Source of the DNA: Pseudomonas paracarnis
GTDB taxonomy: Bacteria > Pseudomonadota > Gammaproteobacteria > Pseudomonadales > Pseudomonadaceae
Assembly: GCF_904063055.1 (NCBI RefSeq)
Contig: NZ_CAJFCN010000006.1
Location: 248,001-312,000, forward strand
DNA length: 64,000 bases
Direction of reading: 5' to 3'
Shown here one piece after another: positions 48,400 to 57,614 of this stretch. Both the position numbers and the translations under genes were made by a program. How positions within the stretch are numbered: the stretch's first letter is position 1; each line of letters starts with the position of its first letter. The notes under the pieces were generated by a model, which saw nothing but the letters and a program-made list of their open reading frames with translations, was not told where the DNA came from and made no database searches.

Positions 48400-50791
48400 C
48401 CATCACGCCGTGGTAAAAACCCAGGCCGAACTTGCCGCACTGTTTGCCCAGGACCTCACCACCGGAGTCGGGCGCAGCGTCAAGCATGACAGCGCCGCCA
48501 AACACGTCAGCGGTGAAGCACAGTACATCGACGACCGCCTGGAATTTCCCAACCAGTTGCACCTGTATGCGCGCATGTCGGACCGCGCCCACGCCCGGAT
48601 CATCAGCATCGACACCGCGCCCTGCTACGCCTTCGACGGCGTGCGCATTGCGATCACCCATGAAGACGTACCGGGCCTGAAAGACATCGGCCCGTTGATG
48701 CCCGGCGACCCACTGCTGGCCATCGACACCGTTCAGTTCGTCGGCCAGGTGGTGCTGGCCGTGGCCGCCCGCGACCTGGAGACCGCACGCAAGGCGGCAA
48801 TGGCGGCAGTGATCGAATATGAAGACCTGGAGCCAGTGCTGGATGTGGTCGAGGCGTTTCGCAACAAGCACTTCGTGCTCGACAGCCACACCCACCAACG
48901 CGGCGACTCGGCCACTGCGCTGGCAAGCGCCAAGCATCGCATACAGGGCACCTTGCATATCGGCGGCCAGGAACACTTTTATCTGGAAACCCAGATCTCT
49001 TCGGTGATGCCCACCGAAGACGGCGGCATGATCGTCTACTGCTCCACGCAAAACCCCACCGAAGTGCAGAAGCTGGTGGCCGAAGTGCTGGATGTGTCGA
49101 TGAACAAGATCGTGGTCGACATGCGCCGCATGGGCGGTGGTTTTGGCGGCAAGGAAACCCAGGCCGCCAGCCCGGCGTGCCTGTGCGCCGTGGTGGCGCG
49201 CCTCACTGGCCAGCCGACCAAGATGCGCCTGCCACGGGTCGAAGACATGCTGATGACCGGCAAGCGCCACCCCTTCTATATCGAATACGACGTAGGGTTT
49301 GACGACAACGGCCGACTGCACGGCATCAACCTGGAACTGGCGGGTAACTGCGGTTGTTCGCCGGACCTGTCCAACTCGATTGTCGACCGCGCCATGTTCC
49401 ACGCCGACAACTCGTATTACCTGGGCGACGCCACGGTCAACGGCCATCGCTGCAAGACCAATACCGCCTCCAACACGGCCTATCGCGGCTTCGGCGGCCC
49501 GCAGGGCATGGTCGCCATCGAAGAGGTGATGGACGCCATCGCCCGCCATCTAGGCCAAGACCCGCTGGCCGTGCGCAAGGCCAACTACTACGGCAAGACC
49601 GAGCGCAACGTTACCCACTACTACCAGACCGTCGAACACAACATGCTCGAAGAAATGACCGCCGAGCTTGAGGCCAGCAGCCAATACGCAGAGCGCCGCG
49701 AAGCGATCCGCCTGTACAACGCCCACAGCCCGATCCTGAAAAAAGGCCTGGCGCTGACCCCGGTGAAATTCGGTATTTCGTTCACCGCCAGTTTCCTCAA
49801 CCAGGCCGGCGCGCTGATCCATATCTACACCGATGGCAGCATCCACCTGAACCACGGCGGCACCGAGATGGGCCAGGGCTTGAATACCAAGGTCGCGCAA
49901 GTCGTGGCCGAGGTATTCCAGGTAGAAATCGACCGCGTCCAGATCACCGCCACCAACACCGACAAGGTACCCAACACCTCGCCCACCGCTGCCTCCAGCG
50001 GCGCCGACCTGAACGGCAAGGCCGCGCAGAATGCGGCCGAAACCATCAAGCAGCGCCTGGTGGAATTTGCGGCGCGCAAGTACGACGTAAGCGAGGCGGA
50101 CGTGGAGTTTCGCAACGGCCATGTGCGCGTGCGCGAGCAGATCCTGAGCTTCGAGGCGTTGATCCAGCAGGCGTATTTCGCCCAGGTATCGCTCTCCAGC
50201 ACAGGTTTCTACAAAACCCCGAAAATCTTCTACGACCGCAGCCAGTCACGCGGGCGGCCGTTCTACTACTACGCGTTCGGCGCGGCCTGCTGCGAAGTGA
50301 TCGTCGACACCCTGACCGGCGAATACAAAATGCTGCGCACCGACATCCTGCATGACGTGGGCGCCTCGCTGAACCCGGCCATCGACATCGGCCAGGTGGA
50401 AGGCGGCTTCATCCAGGGCATGGGCTGGCTGACCATGGAAGAGCTGGTATGGAACAACAAAGGCAAGCTGATGACCAACGGCCCGGCCAGCTACAAGATC
50501 CCGGCAGTGGCCGACATGCCGCTGGACCTGCGGGTGAAGCTGGTAGAGAACCGCAAGAACCCGGAAGACACGGTGTTCCATTCCAAGGCCGTGGGCGAGC
50601 CGCCGTTCATGCTGGGGATTGCGTCGTGGTGTGCGATCAAGGACGCGGTGGCGAGTTTGGCTGACTATCGCCAGCAGCCCAAGATCGATGCGCCGGCCAC
50701 GCCCGAGCGGGTGTTGTGGGGGTGTGAGCAGATGCGGCAGTTGCGGGCGGCGAAGGCTGTCGAGGCTGACACTGAATTGGCTTCGCTCTAG
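48392..50791 (+). CDS. xdhB: Xanthine dehydrogenase large molybdopterin subunit XdhB
   Basis: Molybdopterin-binding catalytic subunit, 799 aa. Signatures: RMGGGFGGKETQA, NTAYRGFGGPQGM, HGGTEMGQGLNTKV and the catalytic-glutamate region KAVGEPPFMLGIASW near the C-terminus. It overlaps xdhA; the same subunit order as in P. aeruginosa. Confidence 0.95.
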   Translation: MSNHHAVVKTQAELAALFAQDLTTGVGRSVKHDSAAKHVSGEAQYIDDRLEFPNQLHLYARMSDRAHARIISIDTAPCYAFDGVRIAITHEDVPGLKDIGPLMPGDPLLAIDTVQFVGQVVLAVAARDLETARKAAMAAVIEYEDLEPVLDVVEAFRNKHFVLDSHTHQRGDSATALASAKHRIQGTLHIGGQEHFYLETQISSVMPTEDGGMIVYCSTQNPTEVQKLVAEVLDVSMNKIVVDMRRMGGGFGGKETQAASPACLCAVVARLTGQPTKMRLPRVEDMLMTGKRHPFYIEYDVGFDDNGRLHGINLELAGNCGCSPDLSNSIVDRAMFHADNSYYLGDATVNGHRCKTNTASNTAYRGFGGPQGMVAIEEVMDAIARHLGQDPLAVRKANYYGKTERNVTHYYQTVEHNMLEEMTAELEASSQYAERREAIRLYNAHSPILKKGLALTPVKFGISFTASFLNQAGALIHIYTDGSIHLNHGGTEMGQGLNTKVAQVVAEVFQVEIDRVQITATNTDKVPNTSPTAASSGADLNGKAAQNAAETIKQRLVEFAARKYDVSEADVEFRNGHVRVREQILSFEALIQQAYFAQVSLSSTGFYKTPKIFYDRSQSRGRPFYYYAFGAACCEVIVDTLTGEYKMLRTDILHDVGASLNPAIDIGQVEGGFIQGMGWLTMEELVWNNKGKLMTNGPASYKIPAVADMPLDLRVKLVENRKNPEDTVFHSKAVGEPPFMLGIASWCAIKDAVASLADYRQQPKIDAPATPERVLWGCEQMRQLRAAKAVEADTELASL

Positions 50792-50803
50792 ACCCAGGCG
50801 CTG

Positions 50804-50880
50804 CCATCGCGGGCAAGCCCGGCTCCCACATTTTGAGGTGCTAACCCGATCAAATGTGGGAGCTGGCTTGCCTGCGATAG
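50804..50880. repeat. REP pair between xdhB and xdhC
   Basis: Inverted REP units GCCATCGCGGGCAAGCCCGGCT and AGCTGGCTTGCCTGCGATAG around a short spacer, inside the xdh operon. Confidence 0.8.
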
Positions 50881-50914
50881 CGGCCGAACTAACAGCAGAA
50901 ATGTTGAGGTAGAC

Positions 50915-51754
50915 ATGGACAACTGGATCAGCGCCCTCGCCACCCTGCACAACCAGGGCGAACCCTGCGTGCTCGTCACCATCATCGAGGAACTCGGCTC
51001 AACCCCGCGCAACGCCGGTTCCAAGATGGTCATCAGCGCCGCGCACACCTTCGACACCATCGGCGGCGGGCACCTGGAATACAAGGCGATGCAGATCGCC
51101 CGAGACATGTTGGTGCGCGGCCAGCAGAACACTCATCTGGAGCGCTTCAGCCTCGGCGCCAGCCTGGGCCAGTGCTGCGGTGGCGTCACCGTGCTGTTGT
51201 TCGAGCCCATGGGCCAGGCGCAGGCGCACATCGCCGTGTTTGGCGCCGGCCATGTCGGCCGTGCGTTGGTGCCATTGCTGGCAAGCCTGCCCTGCCGGGT
51301 GCGCTGGATCGATTCCCGCGAGCAGGAATTCCCGCAGCACATCCCCCAAGGCGTGCGTAAAATCGTCAGCGAAGAGCCGGTCGACGAAATTGCCGACTTG
51401 CCAGCAGGCAGTTACTGCATCGTCATGACCCACAACCACGCGCTGGACCTGGAACTGACCGCCGCCCTGCTCAAGCGCAACGACTTCGCCTACTTCGGCC
51501 TGATCGGCTCGAAAACCAAGCGGGTCAAATTCGAACACCGCCTGCGTGATCGCGGCTTTGACGCCGCGCAATTGCAACGCATGCGCTGCCCCATGGGCCT
51601 CCCCGAGGTCAAGGGCAAGCTCCCGGTGGAGATCGCCATCTCCATCGCCGGCGAAATCATTGCCACCTATAACGCCAATTTCGGCCAGCACCTTGCCGGC
51701 GCCGAACCTATTGCCAAACTGCTGCCGGCTTCACGCCGCAGCCAAGCTATCTAA
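50915..51754 (+). CDS. xdhC: Xanthine dehydrogenase accessory protein XdhC
   Basis: Chaperone that binds and inserts the sulfurated molybdenum cofactor into XdhB, 279 aa. Visible: TIGGGHLEYKAMQIA in the N-terminal XdhC domain, and a Rossmann-like IAVFGAGHVGRALVPLL in the C-terminal domain. It ends 12 bases before guaD. Confidence 0.94.
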   Translation: MDNWISALATLHNQGEPCVLVTIIEELGSTPRNAGSKMVISAAHTFDTIGGGHLEYKAMQIARDMLVRGQQNTHLERFSLGASLGQCCGGVTVLLFEPMGQAQAHIAVFGAGHVGRALVPLLASLPCRVRWIDSREQEFPQHIPQGVRKIVSEEPVDEIADLPAGSYCIVMTHNHALDLELTAALLKRNDFAYFGLIGSKTKRVKFEHRLRDRGFDAAQLQRMRCPMGLPEVKGKLPVEIAISIAGEIIATYNANFGQHLAGAEPIAKLLPASRRSQAI

Positions 51755-51766
51755 ATCGAGACGATC

Positions 51767-53071
51767 ATGCCTTTGACTCGCAAAGCCTACCGTGCCGCCA
51801 TCCTGCACAGCATCGCCGACCCTGCCGTGGTCGGGATCGAAGCCTCCTATGAATATTTCGAGGACGGCCTGCTGGTGATCGACAACGGCCAGATCAGCGC
51901 CCTTGGTCACGCCAGCGACCTGCTGCCGAGCCTGCCCGCCGATATCGACATCACCCATTACCAGGACGCGCTGATTACCCCTGGCTTGATCGACACCCAT
52001 ATCCACCTGCCACAGACCGGGATGGTCGGCGCCTATGGCGAGCAACTGCTGGACTGGCTCAACACCTACACCTTCCCTTGTGAAAGCCAGTTTGCCGACA
52101 AGGCTCACGCCGAAGAAGTCGCGGATATTTTCATCAAGGAGTTGCTGCGCAACGGCACCACCACAGCGCTGGTGTTCGGCAGCGTGCACCCGCAATCGGT
52201 GAATGCATTCTTTGAAGCGGCCGAGAAACTCGACCTGCGCATGATTGCCGGCAAGGTGATGATGGACCGCAACGCGCCTGATTACCTGACCGACACCGCC
52301 GAATCCGGCTACCAGGAAAGCAAGGCGCTGATCGAACGCTGGCACGGCAAGGGGCGCCTGCATTACGCGGTGACGCCACGCTTCGCCCCTACGAGTACGC
52401 CGGAGCAATTGACGCTGGCCGGTCAGTTGCTGGGCGAATACCCGGATTTGTACATGCAGACCCACATCAGCGAAAACAAGCAGGAAATCGAGTGGGTCAA
52501 TGAGCTGTTCCCGGAGCGCAACGGCTACCTGGATGTCTACGACCACTACAAGCTGCTCGGCGAGCGCTCGGTGTTTGCCCACGGCGTACACCTGTGCGAT
52601 GACGAATGCGCACGGCTGGCAGAGACCGGCTCGGCAGTCGCGTTCTGCCCGACGTCGAACTTCTTCCTCGGCAGTGGTCTGTTCAACCTGCCGATGGCCG
52701 AAAAACACAACTTGAACGTGGGCCTGGGCACCGACGTGGGTGGCGGCACCAGCTTCTCGCTGCTGCAAACCCTGAACGAAGCGTACAAGGTCATGCAGCT
52801 GCAAGGTGCGCGCTTGAGCCCGTTCAAGTCACTGTACCTGGCGACCCTGGGCGGCGCTCGAGCGCTGCGCCTGGAAGACAAGATCGGCACGTTGCAACCA
52901 GGCACCGATGCAGACTTCCTGGTGTTGGATTACAACGCCACGCCGCTGCTGAGCTACCGCCTGAAACAGGCCAATAACATTGCCGAGACGTTGTTTGTAC
53001 TGATGACGTTGGGGGATGACCGGACGGTGCTGCAAACCTATGCAGCCGGGCAGCTCGTTCACCAGCGCTGA
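51767..53071 (+). CDS. guaD: Guanine deaminase
   Basis: Amidohydrolase converting guanine to xanthine, 434 aa. Metal-binding motif DTHIHLPQTGM, then QTHISENKQEIEWV, FAHGVHLCDDE and GLGTDVGGGTS. Supplies xanthine to XdhAB encoded just upstream. Confidence 0.94.
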   Translation: MPLTRKAYRAAILHSIADPAVVGIEASYEYFEDGLLVIDNGQISALGHASDLLPSLPADIDITHYQDALITPGLIDTHIHLPQTGMVGAYGEQLLDWLNTYTFPCESQFADKAHAEEVADIFIKELLRNGTTTALVFGSVHPQSVNAFFEAAEKLDLRMIAGKVMMDRNAPDYLTDTAESGYQESKALIERWHGKGRLHYAVTPRFAPTSTPEQLTLAGQLLGEYPDLYMQTHISENKQEIEWVNELFPERNGYLDVYDHYKLLGERSVFAHGVHLCDDECARLAETGSAVAFCPTSNFFLGSGLFNLPMAEKHNLNVGLGTDVGGGTSFSLLQTLNEAYKVMQLQGARLSPFKSLYLATLGGARALRLEDKIGTLQPGTDADFLVLDYNATPLLSYRLKQANNIAETLFVLMTLGDDRTVLQTYAAGQLVHQR

Positions 53072-53091
53072 TCTCAGAGCCCCCCACAAAA

Positions 53092-53218
53092 CCAATGTGG
53101 GAGGGGCTTGTGTGGGAGCCGGGCTTGCCCGCGATGCAGGCACCGCGGTATGTCAGTTACACCGCGGTGATGCTATCGCAGGCAAGCCAGCTCCCACACA
53201 AGCCAGCTCCCACATTTG
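53092..53218. repeat. Nested REPIN after guaD
   Basis: Long inverted structure starting CCAATGTGGGAGGGGCTTGT and ending ACAAGCCAGCTCCCACATTT. It encloses a second REP pair and a spacer with ACACCGCGGTGATGCTATCG. The spacer matches the element at 27081-27191. It looks like one REPIN nested within another REP unit. Confidence 0.8.
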
Positions 53219-53225
53219 ATTGGAT

Positions 53226-53990
53226 TTACAACTTTACAGACGAACGCCCAGGTTTTTTAGTCTGTAAAAGGTGCGAAAACACCGCATGCAAATCATCCGA
53301 CGCACTCTCTTCATCGAGGTTGAGCTTGCTGTCGATGTGATCCATGTGATGCATCATCAAGTTCACCGCCAACGTCGCATCCCGGGCTTCGATCGCGTCG
53401 ATCAACTGGGTGTGCTCATCGTAGGAACAGTGCGAGCGGTTGCCGCTTTCATACTGGGCGATGATCAATGAGGTCTGGGACACCAGGCTGCGCTGGAAGC
53501 TGATCAGCGGCGCGTTCTTCGCGGCTTCGGCCAGCTTCAAGTGGAATTCGCCAGAGAGACGGATACCGGCGCCACGGTCACCGCGCGAGAAGCTGTCGCG
53601 CTCGTCGTTGACCATCTGGCGCAACTCGGCCAGCTGCTCGGCCGTGGCGTGCTGCACCGCCAATTCTGTGATCGCCCGCTCCACCAGGCGCCTGGCCATG
53701 AACACCTGGCGTGCTTCTTCGACGCTTGGGCTGGCAACCACCGCACCGCGATTGGGCCGCAGCAGTACCACGCTTTCATGAGCCAGGCGCGACAGCGCGC
53801 GGCGAATGATGGTGCGGCTCACGCCGAAGATCTCGCCCAGTGCCTCTTCACTCAATTTGGTTCCGGGCGCCAGGCGTTGTTCAAGGATCGCCTCGAAGAT
53901 ATGCGCATAGACGATATCGTCCTGGGTTCCGCTGCGACCGGCCTTGCCGGCTCGCGGTTGTTTCTTGAGAGGTTGCAACTGTTCGTTCAT
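53226..53990 (-). CDS. GntR-family (FadR/FCD) transcriptional regulator
   Basis: Regulator of 254 aa with a disordered basic N-terminus, winged helix (HIFEAILEQRLAPGTKLSEE, VSRTIIRRALSRLAHE) and a C-terminal FCD domain. Start ATG 53990 (MNEQLQPLKKQPRAG). It is divergent from the BenE transporter with 222 bases between, and convergent with guaD. It probably regulates the transporter, and perhaps the guaD/xdh genes. Confidence 0.88.
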   Translation of the reverse strand: MNEQLQPLKKQPRAGKAGRSGTQDDIVYAHIFEAILEQRLAPGTKLSEEALGEIFGVSRTIIRRALSRLAHESVVLLRPNRGAVVASPSVEEARQVFMARRLVERAITELAVQHATAEQLAELRQMVNDERDSFSRGDRGAGIRLSGEFHLKLAEAAKNAPLISFQRSLVSQTSLIIAQYESGNRSHCSYDEHTQLIDAIEARDATLAVNLMMHHMDHIDSKLNLDEESASDDLHAVFSHLLQTKKPGRSSVKL

Positions 53991-54074
53991 GGGCACTCGG
54001 GTTTGAGAACGGCGAATTAACGGTAATACGGCAACAGCGTGTCGCTGGCAAGTATCACCTAAAAACAGCGCACA

Positions 54075-54084
54075 TTGTACACAA
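54075..54084. promoter_or_regulatory. Candidate GntR operator TTGT-AC-ACAA
   Basis: Short dyad TTGTACACAA between the divergent GntR and BenE genes. FadR-subfamily regulators often bind TTGT...ACAA-like sites. Position and form are the only support. Confidence 0.35.
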
Positions 54085-54212
54085 CCCACTGCGCCAACAC
54101 ACTGTACGGCTGTTTGCGGGCTCGGCTGTATTGCAATGACTCGTTACGTTTGAGTTTAGGCTTGAATCAGAGCCGCCAGCGGCAAATTCCCGGCAATAAG
54201 GAACACCTCTCC

Positions 54213-55403
54213 ATGACCGACGCCACCCAAGCGCCCTTGCGCCCACTGGCCGACACTTCTGCGTCGGCCGTCGTCGCCGGCTTTATCGCCATGATGACCG
54301 GCTACACCAGCTCCCTGGTGCTGATGTTCCAGGCCGGCCAGGCCGCCGGCTTGACCACGGCGCAGATTTCTTCGTGGATCTGGGCGATTTCCATCGGCAT
54401 GGCGGTGTGCAGCATCGGCCTGTCCCTGCGCTATCGCACACCGATCACCATCGCCTGGTCCACCCCTGGCGCGGCGCTGCTCATCACCAGCCTGGGCGGC
54501 GTGAGCTATGGCGAGGCCATCGGTGCCTACATCACCTGCGCGGTACTGGTGACGCTCTGCGGGTTGACCGGCAGCTTTGAGAAACTGGTCAAGCGGATTC
54601 CGGCGTCACTGGCGGCGGCGTTGCTGGCGGGGATCCTGTTCAAGATCGGCAGCGAGATTTTCGTCGCCGCCCAGCATCGTACCGGGCTGGTGCTGGGGAT
54701 GTTCTTCACCTACCTGATCATCAAGCGCCTGTCGCCGCGTTATGCCGTGCTGGCCGCCTTGCTCATCGGTACCGCCTTGTCAGGGCTGATGGGGCTGCTG
54801 GATTTCAGCGGTTTTCATCTGGAGGTGGCGACGCCCGTTTGGACGACGCCGCACTTCTCGCTGGCGGCGACCATCAGCATCGGCATTCCGCTGTTCGTGG
54901 TGGCCATGACCTCGCAGAACATGCCCGGCGTAGCCGTGCTGCGAGCCGACGGCTACACCGTGCCGGCGTCGCCGTTGATCACTACCACTGGCCTGGCGTC
55001 ATTGGTGCTGGCACCGTTCGGCTCCCACGGCATCAACCTGGCGGCGATCAGCGCCGCGATCTGCACCGGGCCGCACGCCCATGAAGACCGCAACAAGCGC
55101 TACACCGCTGCGGTGTGGTGTGGGGTGTTCTATGGGATTGCCGGGGTATTCGGCGCCACGCTGGCAGCATTGTTCGCAGCCCTGCCCAAGGAACTGGTGC
55201 TGTCGATTGCGGCGTTGGCGTTGTTTGGCTCGATCATCAATGGCTTGAGCATCGCCATGAATGAGCCGAAGGAACGGGAAGCGGCGCTGATCACCTTTAT
55301 GGTCACGGCGTCAGGCTTGACGTTGTTTTCCATCGGTTCGGCGTTCTGGGGGATTGTGGCGGGGGTGTTGACGCTGCTGATTCTGAATTGGCGCAAGGCA
55401 TAA
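54213..55403 (+). CDS. BenE-family membrane transporter, probably purine-linked here
   Basis: Polytopic carrier of 396 aa in the benzoate/H+ symporter BenE family (GFIAMMTGYTSSLVLMFQAG, WSTPGAALLITSLGG, FVVAMTSQNMPGVAVLRADG). About 12 helices. BenE belongs to the wider nucleobase/ascorbate transporter-like fold. With guaD and xdhABC adjacent and no benzoate genes nearby, a purine or related substrate is likelier than benzoate. Start ATG 54213 has AAGGA. A bidirectional terminator follows. Confidence 0.85.
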   Translation: MTDATQAPLRPLADTSASAVVAGFIAMMTGYTSSLVLMFQAGQAAGLTTAQISSWIWAISIGMAVCSIGLSLRYRTPITIAWSTPGAALLITSLGGVSYGEAIGAYITCAVLVTLCGLTGSFEKLVKRIPASLAAALLAGILFKIGSEIFVAAQHRTGLVLGMFFTYLIIKRLSPRYAVLAALLIGTALSGLMGLLDFSGFHLEVATPVWTTPHFSLAATISIGIPLFVVAMTSQNMPGVAVLRADGYTVPASPLITTTGLASLVLAPFGSHGINLAAISAAICTGPHAHEDRNKRYTAAVWCGVFYGIAGVFGATLAALFAALPKELVLSIAALALFGSIINGLSIAMNEPKEREAALITFMVTASGLTLFSIGSAFWGIVAGVLTLLILNWRKA

Positions 55404-55434
55404 AAAAACGGCGACCCTCAGGTCGCCGTTTTTT
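55403..55434. terminator. Bidirectional rho-independent terminator
   Basis: AAAAAACGGCGACC-CTCA-GGTCGCCGTTTTTT: perfect stem with A-run and T-run on its two sides, between convergent BenE and yggL genes. Confidence 0.9.
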
Positions 55435-55440
55435 TCAGTA

Positions 55441-55785
55441 TCACTTAGCCGCGTTGATCGGCTTTTCCGGATACCACACGTCCAGCAACGGGCTGACTTC
55501 AGCCTTGGTCAGCTCGGAACGGGTTTTCAGCCAGGCTTCCACGGCAGCACGCTGCTCTTCGGAGACCGAGCCACGCTTTTGCAGGCAAACCAGACCGTAG
55601 TCATCGCCGCCGACATAGCCCAGGCCATTGGCTTCCATGGCTTCTTTGATGAATGCTTCGAGGAAAGCGTCGATAGCTTCTTCACTCAGGCCTTCGTTGA
55701 AGTCCAGGTTCAGTTCGAAACCCAGCTCTTGAAATTCATCAACGCACAGTTTTTTGCGCAGACGCTGGGAACGGTTAGTCGCCAT
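55441..55785 (-). CDS. yggL: YggL family ribosome-associated protein
   Basis: Small protein of 114 aa (DUF469; YggL 50S ribosome-binding protein). The N-terminus MATNRSQRLRKKLCVDEFQE and the central GLSEEAIDAFLEAFI are recognisable. The start is ATG 55785, with GAGG eight bases ahead. Convergent with the BenE gene. Confidence 0.9.
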   Translation of the reverse strand: MATNRSQRLRKKLCVDEFQELGFELNLDFNEGLSEEAIDAFLEAFIKEAMEANGLGYVGGDDYGLVCLQKRGSVSEEQRAAVEAWLKTRSELTKAEVSPLLDVWYPEKPINAAK

Positions 55786-56021
55786 TGGAACAATCCTCAT
55801 AAGTATTAACGGGCGGCACTTTAGCAGTTTAAGGCGGCAATTGCCCGACTCTCTGGGACCGACGGGCAAATGCGCGCAAAAAAACCATGATTAGCAGCTA
55901 TCGTTCAGCTACACGTGGCGCCAGCTTGGGGCATAATGCCGACACTTTCGTGACCAATGAGGGATTTTCTTCCATACCCCTCGCCTTTTTCACCCTCCTC
56001 AGCAGTAGGGTTTTATTTCTT

Positions 56022-57482
56022 ATGATCAAATCTTTGCGCTCAGTGTTACTTGCCAGTGTTGTCTTGCCCCTGGCCTTTTCCGTTTGCGCCGCTCCCGTCA
56101 ATAACACCCTGCCACCCAGCGTTGCGCAGGCCTTGCAGAAGGCCAAGCTGCAAAATACCGCGCTGTCCCTGGTGATGCTGCCCCTGAACGGCCCTGGTAC
56201 CCCTACGGTCTTCAACGCCGACGTCTCGGTGAACCCGGCTTCCACCATGAAGCTGGTCACCACTTATGCGGCCCTGGAAATGCTCGGCCCCAACCATCAG
56301 TGGAAGACCGAGTTCTACACCGATGGCACCCTCAGCGGCGGCGTGCTGCGTGGCAACCTGTACCTCAAGGGCGGCGGCGATCCCAAACTGAACATGGAAA
56401 AGCTCTGGTTGCTGATGCGCGACCTGCGTGCCAATGGCGTGCAGCAAGTCACTGGCGACCTGGTGCTAGACCGCAATTTCTTCAACCAGCCGCAATTGCC
56501 CGAGTTCAACGACGACGGCAACGATGAGAACAAGCCGTTCCTGGTCAAGCCCGACGCCTTGCTGGTCAACCTCAAGGCCCTGCGCTTCGTGACCCGCAAT
56601 GATTCGGGGCGGGTGATCGTATCGGTCGAGCCGCCGATTGCCAGCATTCGCATCGACAACCAGGTGAAAGTCACCAACGCCAAGCAGTGCACCGGTGACG
56701 TGCGCTACAGCCCGGTGACCGCTGCCGACGGCAGCGTGACCGTGACCGTCAGCGGCCAACTGGGTGATGGCTGCAGCTCGCAGACTTACCTGTCGCTGCT
56801 CGACCACGCCACCTACACTGCAGGTGCTGTACGGGCGATCTGGAAGGAATTGGGCGGTACCATCCAGGGCCGTGACATCCAGGCACCGGTGCCCAAGGAT
56901 GCCAAGGTACTTGCCCGCGCCTTCTCGCCGGACCTGGCGGAGATCATCCGCGACATCAACAAGTACAGTAACAACACTATGGCTCAGCAGTTATTCCTGA
57001 GCCTGGGTGCGCAGTTTCGCAACGATGCCGATGGCGACGATGCCAAGGCCGCGCAACGCGTCGTGCGCCAGTGGCTGGCCAAGAAAGGCATCACCGCGCC
57101 GCACCTGGTGATGGAAAACGGCTCCGGCCTGTCCCGCGCCGAACGGGTCAGCGCCCGCGAGATGGCGGCCATGCTGCAAGCCGCGTGGAAAAGCCCTTAT
57201 GCGGCGGAGTACATCAGCTCGATGCCGATCGCCGGCACCGACGGCACCATGCGTAAACGCCTGAAAACCACCGCCCTGCGCGGCGAAGCCCATGTGAAGA
57301 CCGGCACCTTGAACACCGTGCGCGCCATTGCCGGTTACAGCCGCGACAACAATGGCAATACCTGGGCGGTGGTGGCGATTCTCAACGACTCCAAGCCTTG
57401 GGGAGCCTCGTCGGTGTTGGATCAGGTGCTGCTGGACCTGTATCGCCAGCCGAAGGCCGTTGCAGCCGCACCGGTTCTCTAA
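56022..57482 (+). CDS. dacB: D-alanyl-D-alanine carboxypeptidase/endopeptidase PBP4
   Basis: Periplasmic S13 peptidase, 486 aa. Signal peptide LRSVLLASVVLPLAFSVCAA. Active-site motifs: SxxK in NPASTMKLVTT, SxN in KYSNNTMAQQ and KTG in HVKTGTLNTV. The long insertion domain between SxxK and SxN is typical of class C PBP4. Start ATG 56022 (MIKSLRSVLLA); the open frame extends upstream but would hide the signal peptide. Confidence 0.94.
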   Translation: MIKSLRSVLLASVVLPLAFSVCAAPVNNTLPPSVAQALQKAKLQNTALSLVMLPLNGPGTPTVFNADVSVNPASTMKLVTTYAALEMLGPNHQWKTEFYTDGTLSGGVLRGNLYLKGGGDPKLNMEKLWLLMRDLRANGVQQVTGDLVLDRNFFNQPQLPEFNDDGNDENKPFLVKPDALLVNLKALRFVTRNDSGRVIVSVEPPIASIRIDNQVKVTNAKQCTGDVRYSPVTAADGSVTVTVSGQLGDGCSSQTYLSLLDHATYTAGAVRAIWKELGGTIQGRDIQAPVPKDAKVLARAFSPDLAEIIRDINKYSNNTMAQQLFLSLGAQFRNDADGDDAKAAQRVVRQWLAKKGITAPHLVMENGSGLSRAERVSAREMAAMLQAAWKSPYAAEYISSMPIAGTDGTMRKRLKTTALRGEAHVKTGTLNTVRAIAGYSRDNNGNTWAVVAILNDSKPWGASSVLDQVLLDLYRQPKAVAAAPVL

Positions 57483-57502
57483 AGCACCACATCACCCTGT
57501 CT

Positions 57503-57614
57503 GATCGTTCCCACGCTCTGCGTGGGAATGCTGTTTTGGACGCTCTGCGTCCGCGCTCAAGGCGTGACGCGGAGCGTCTTAGGATGCATTCCCACGCAGA
57601 GCGTGGGAACGATC
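57503..57614. repeat. About 110-bp inverted-repeat element (MITE-like) overlapping a stop codon
   Basis: Third copy of the GATCGTTCCCACGC / GCGTGGGAACGATC family, with near-perfect ends. Its terminal GATC overlaps the TGA stop of the GGDEF gene. It lies between convergent dacB and that gene. Confidence 0.88.
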
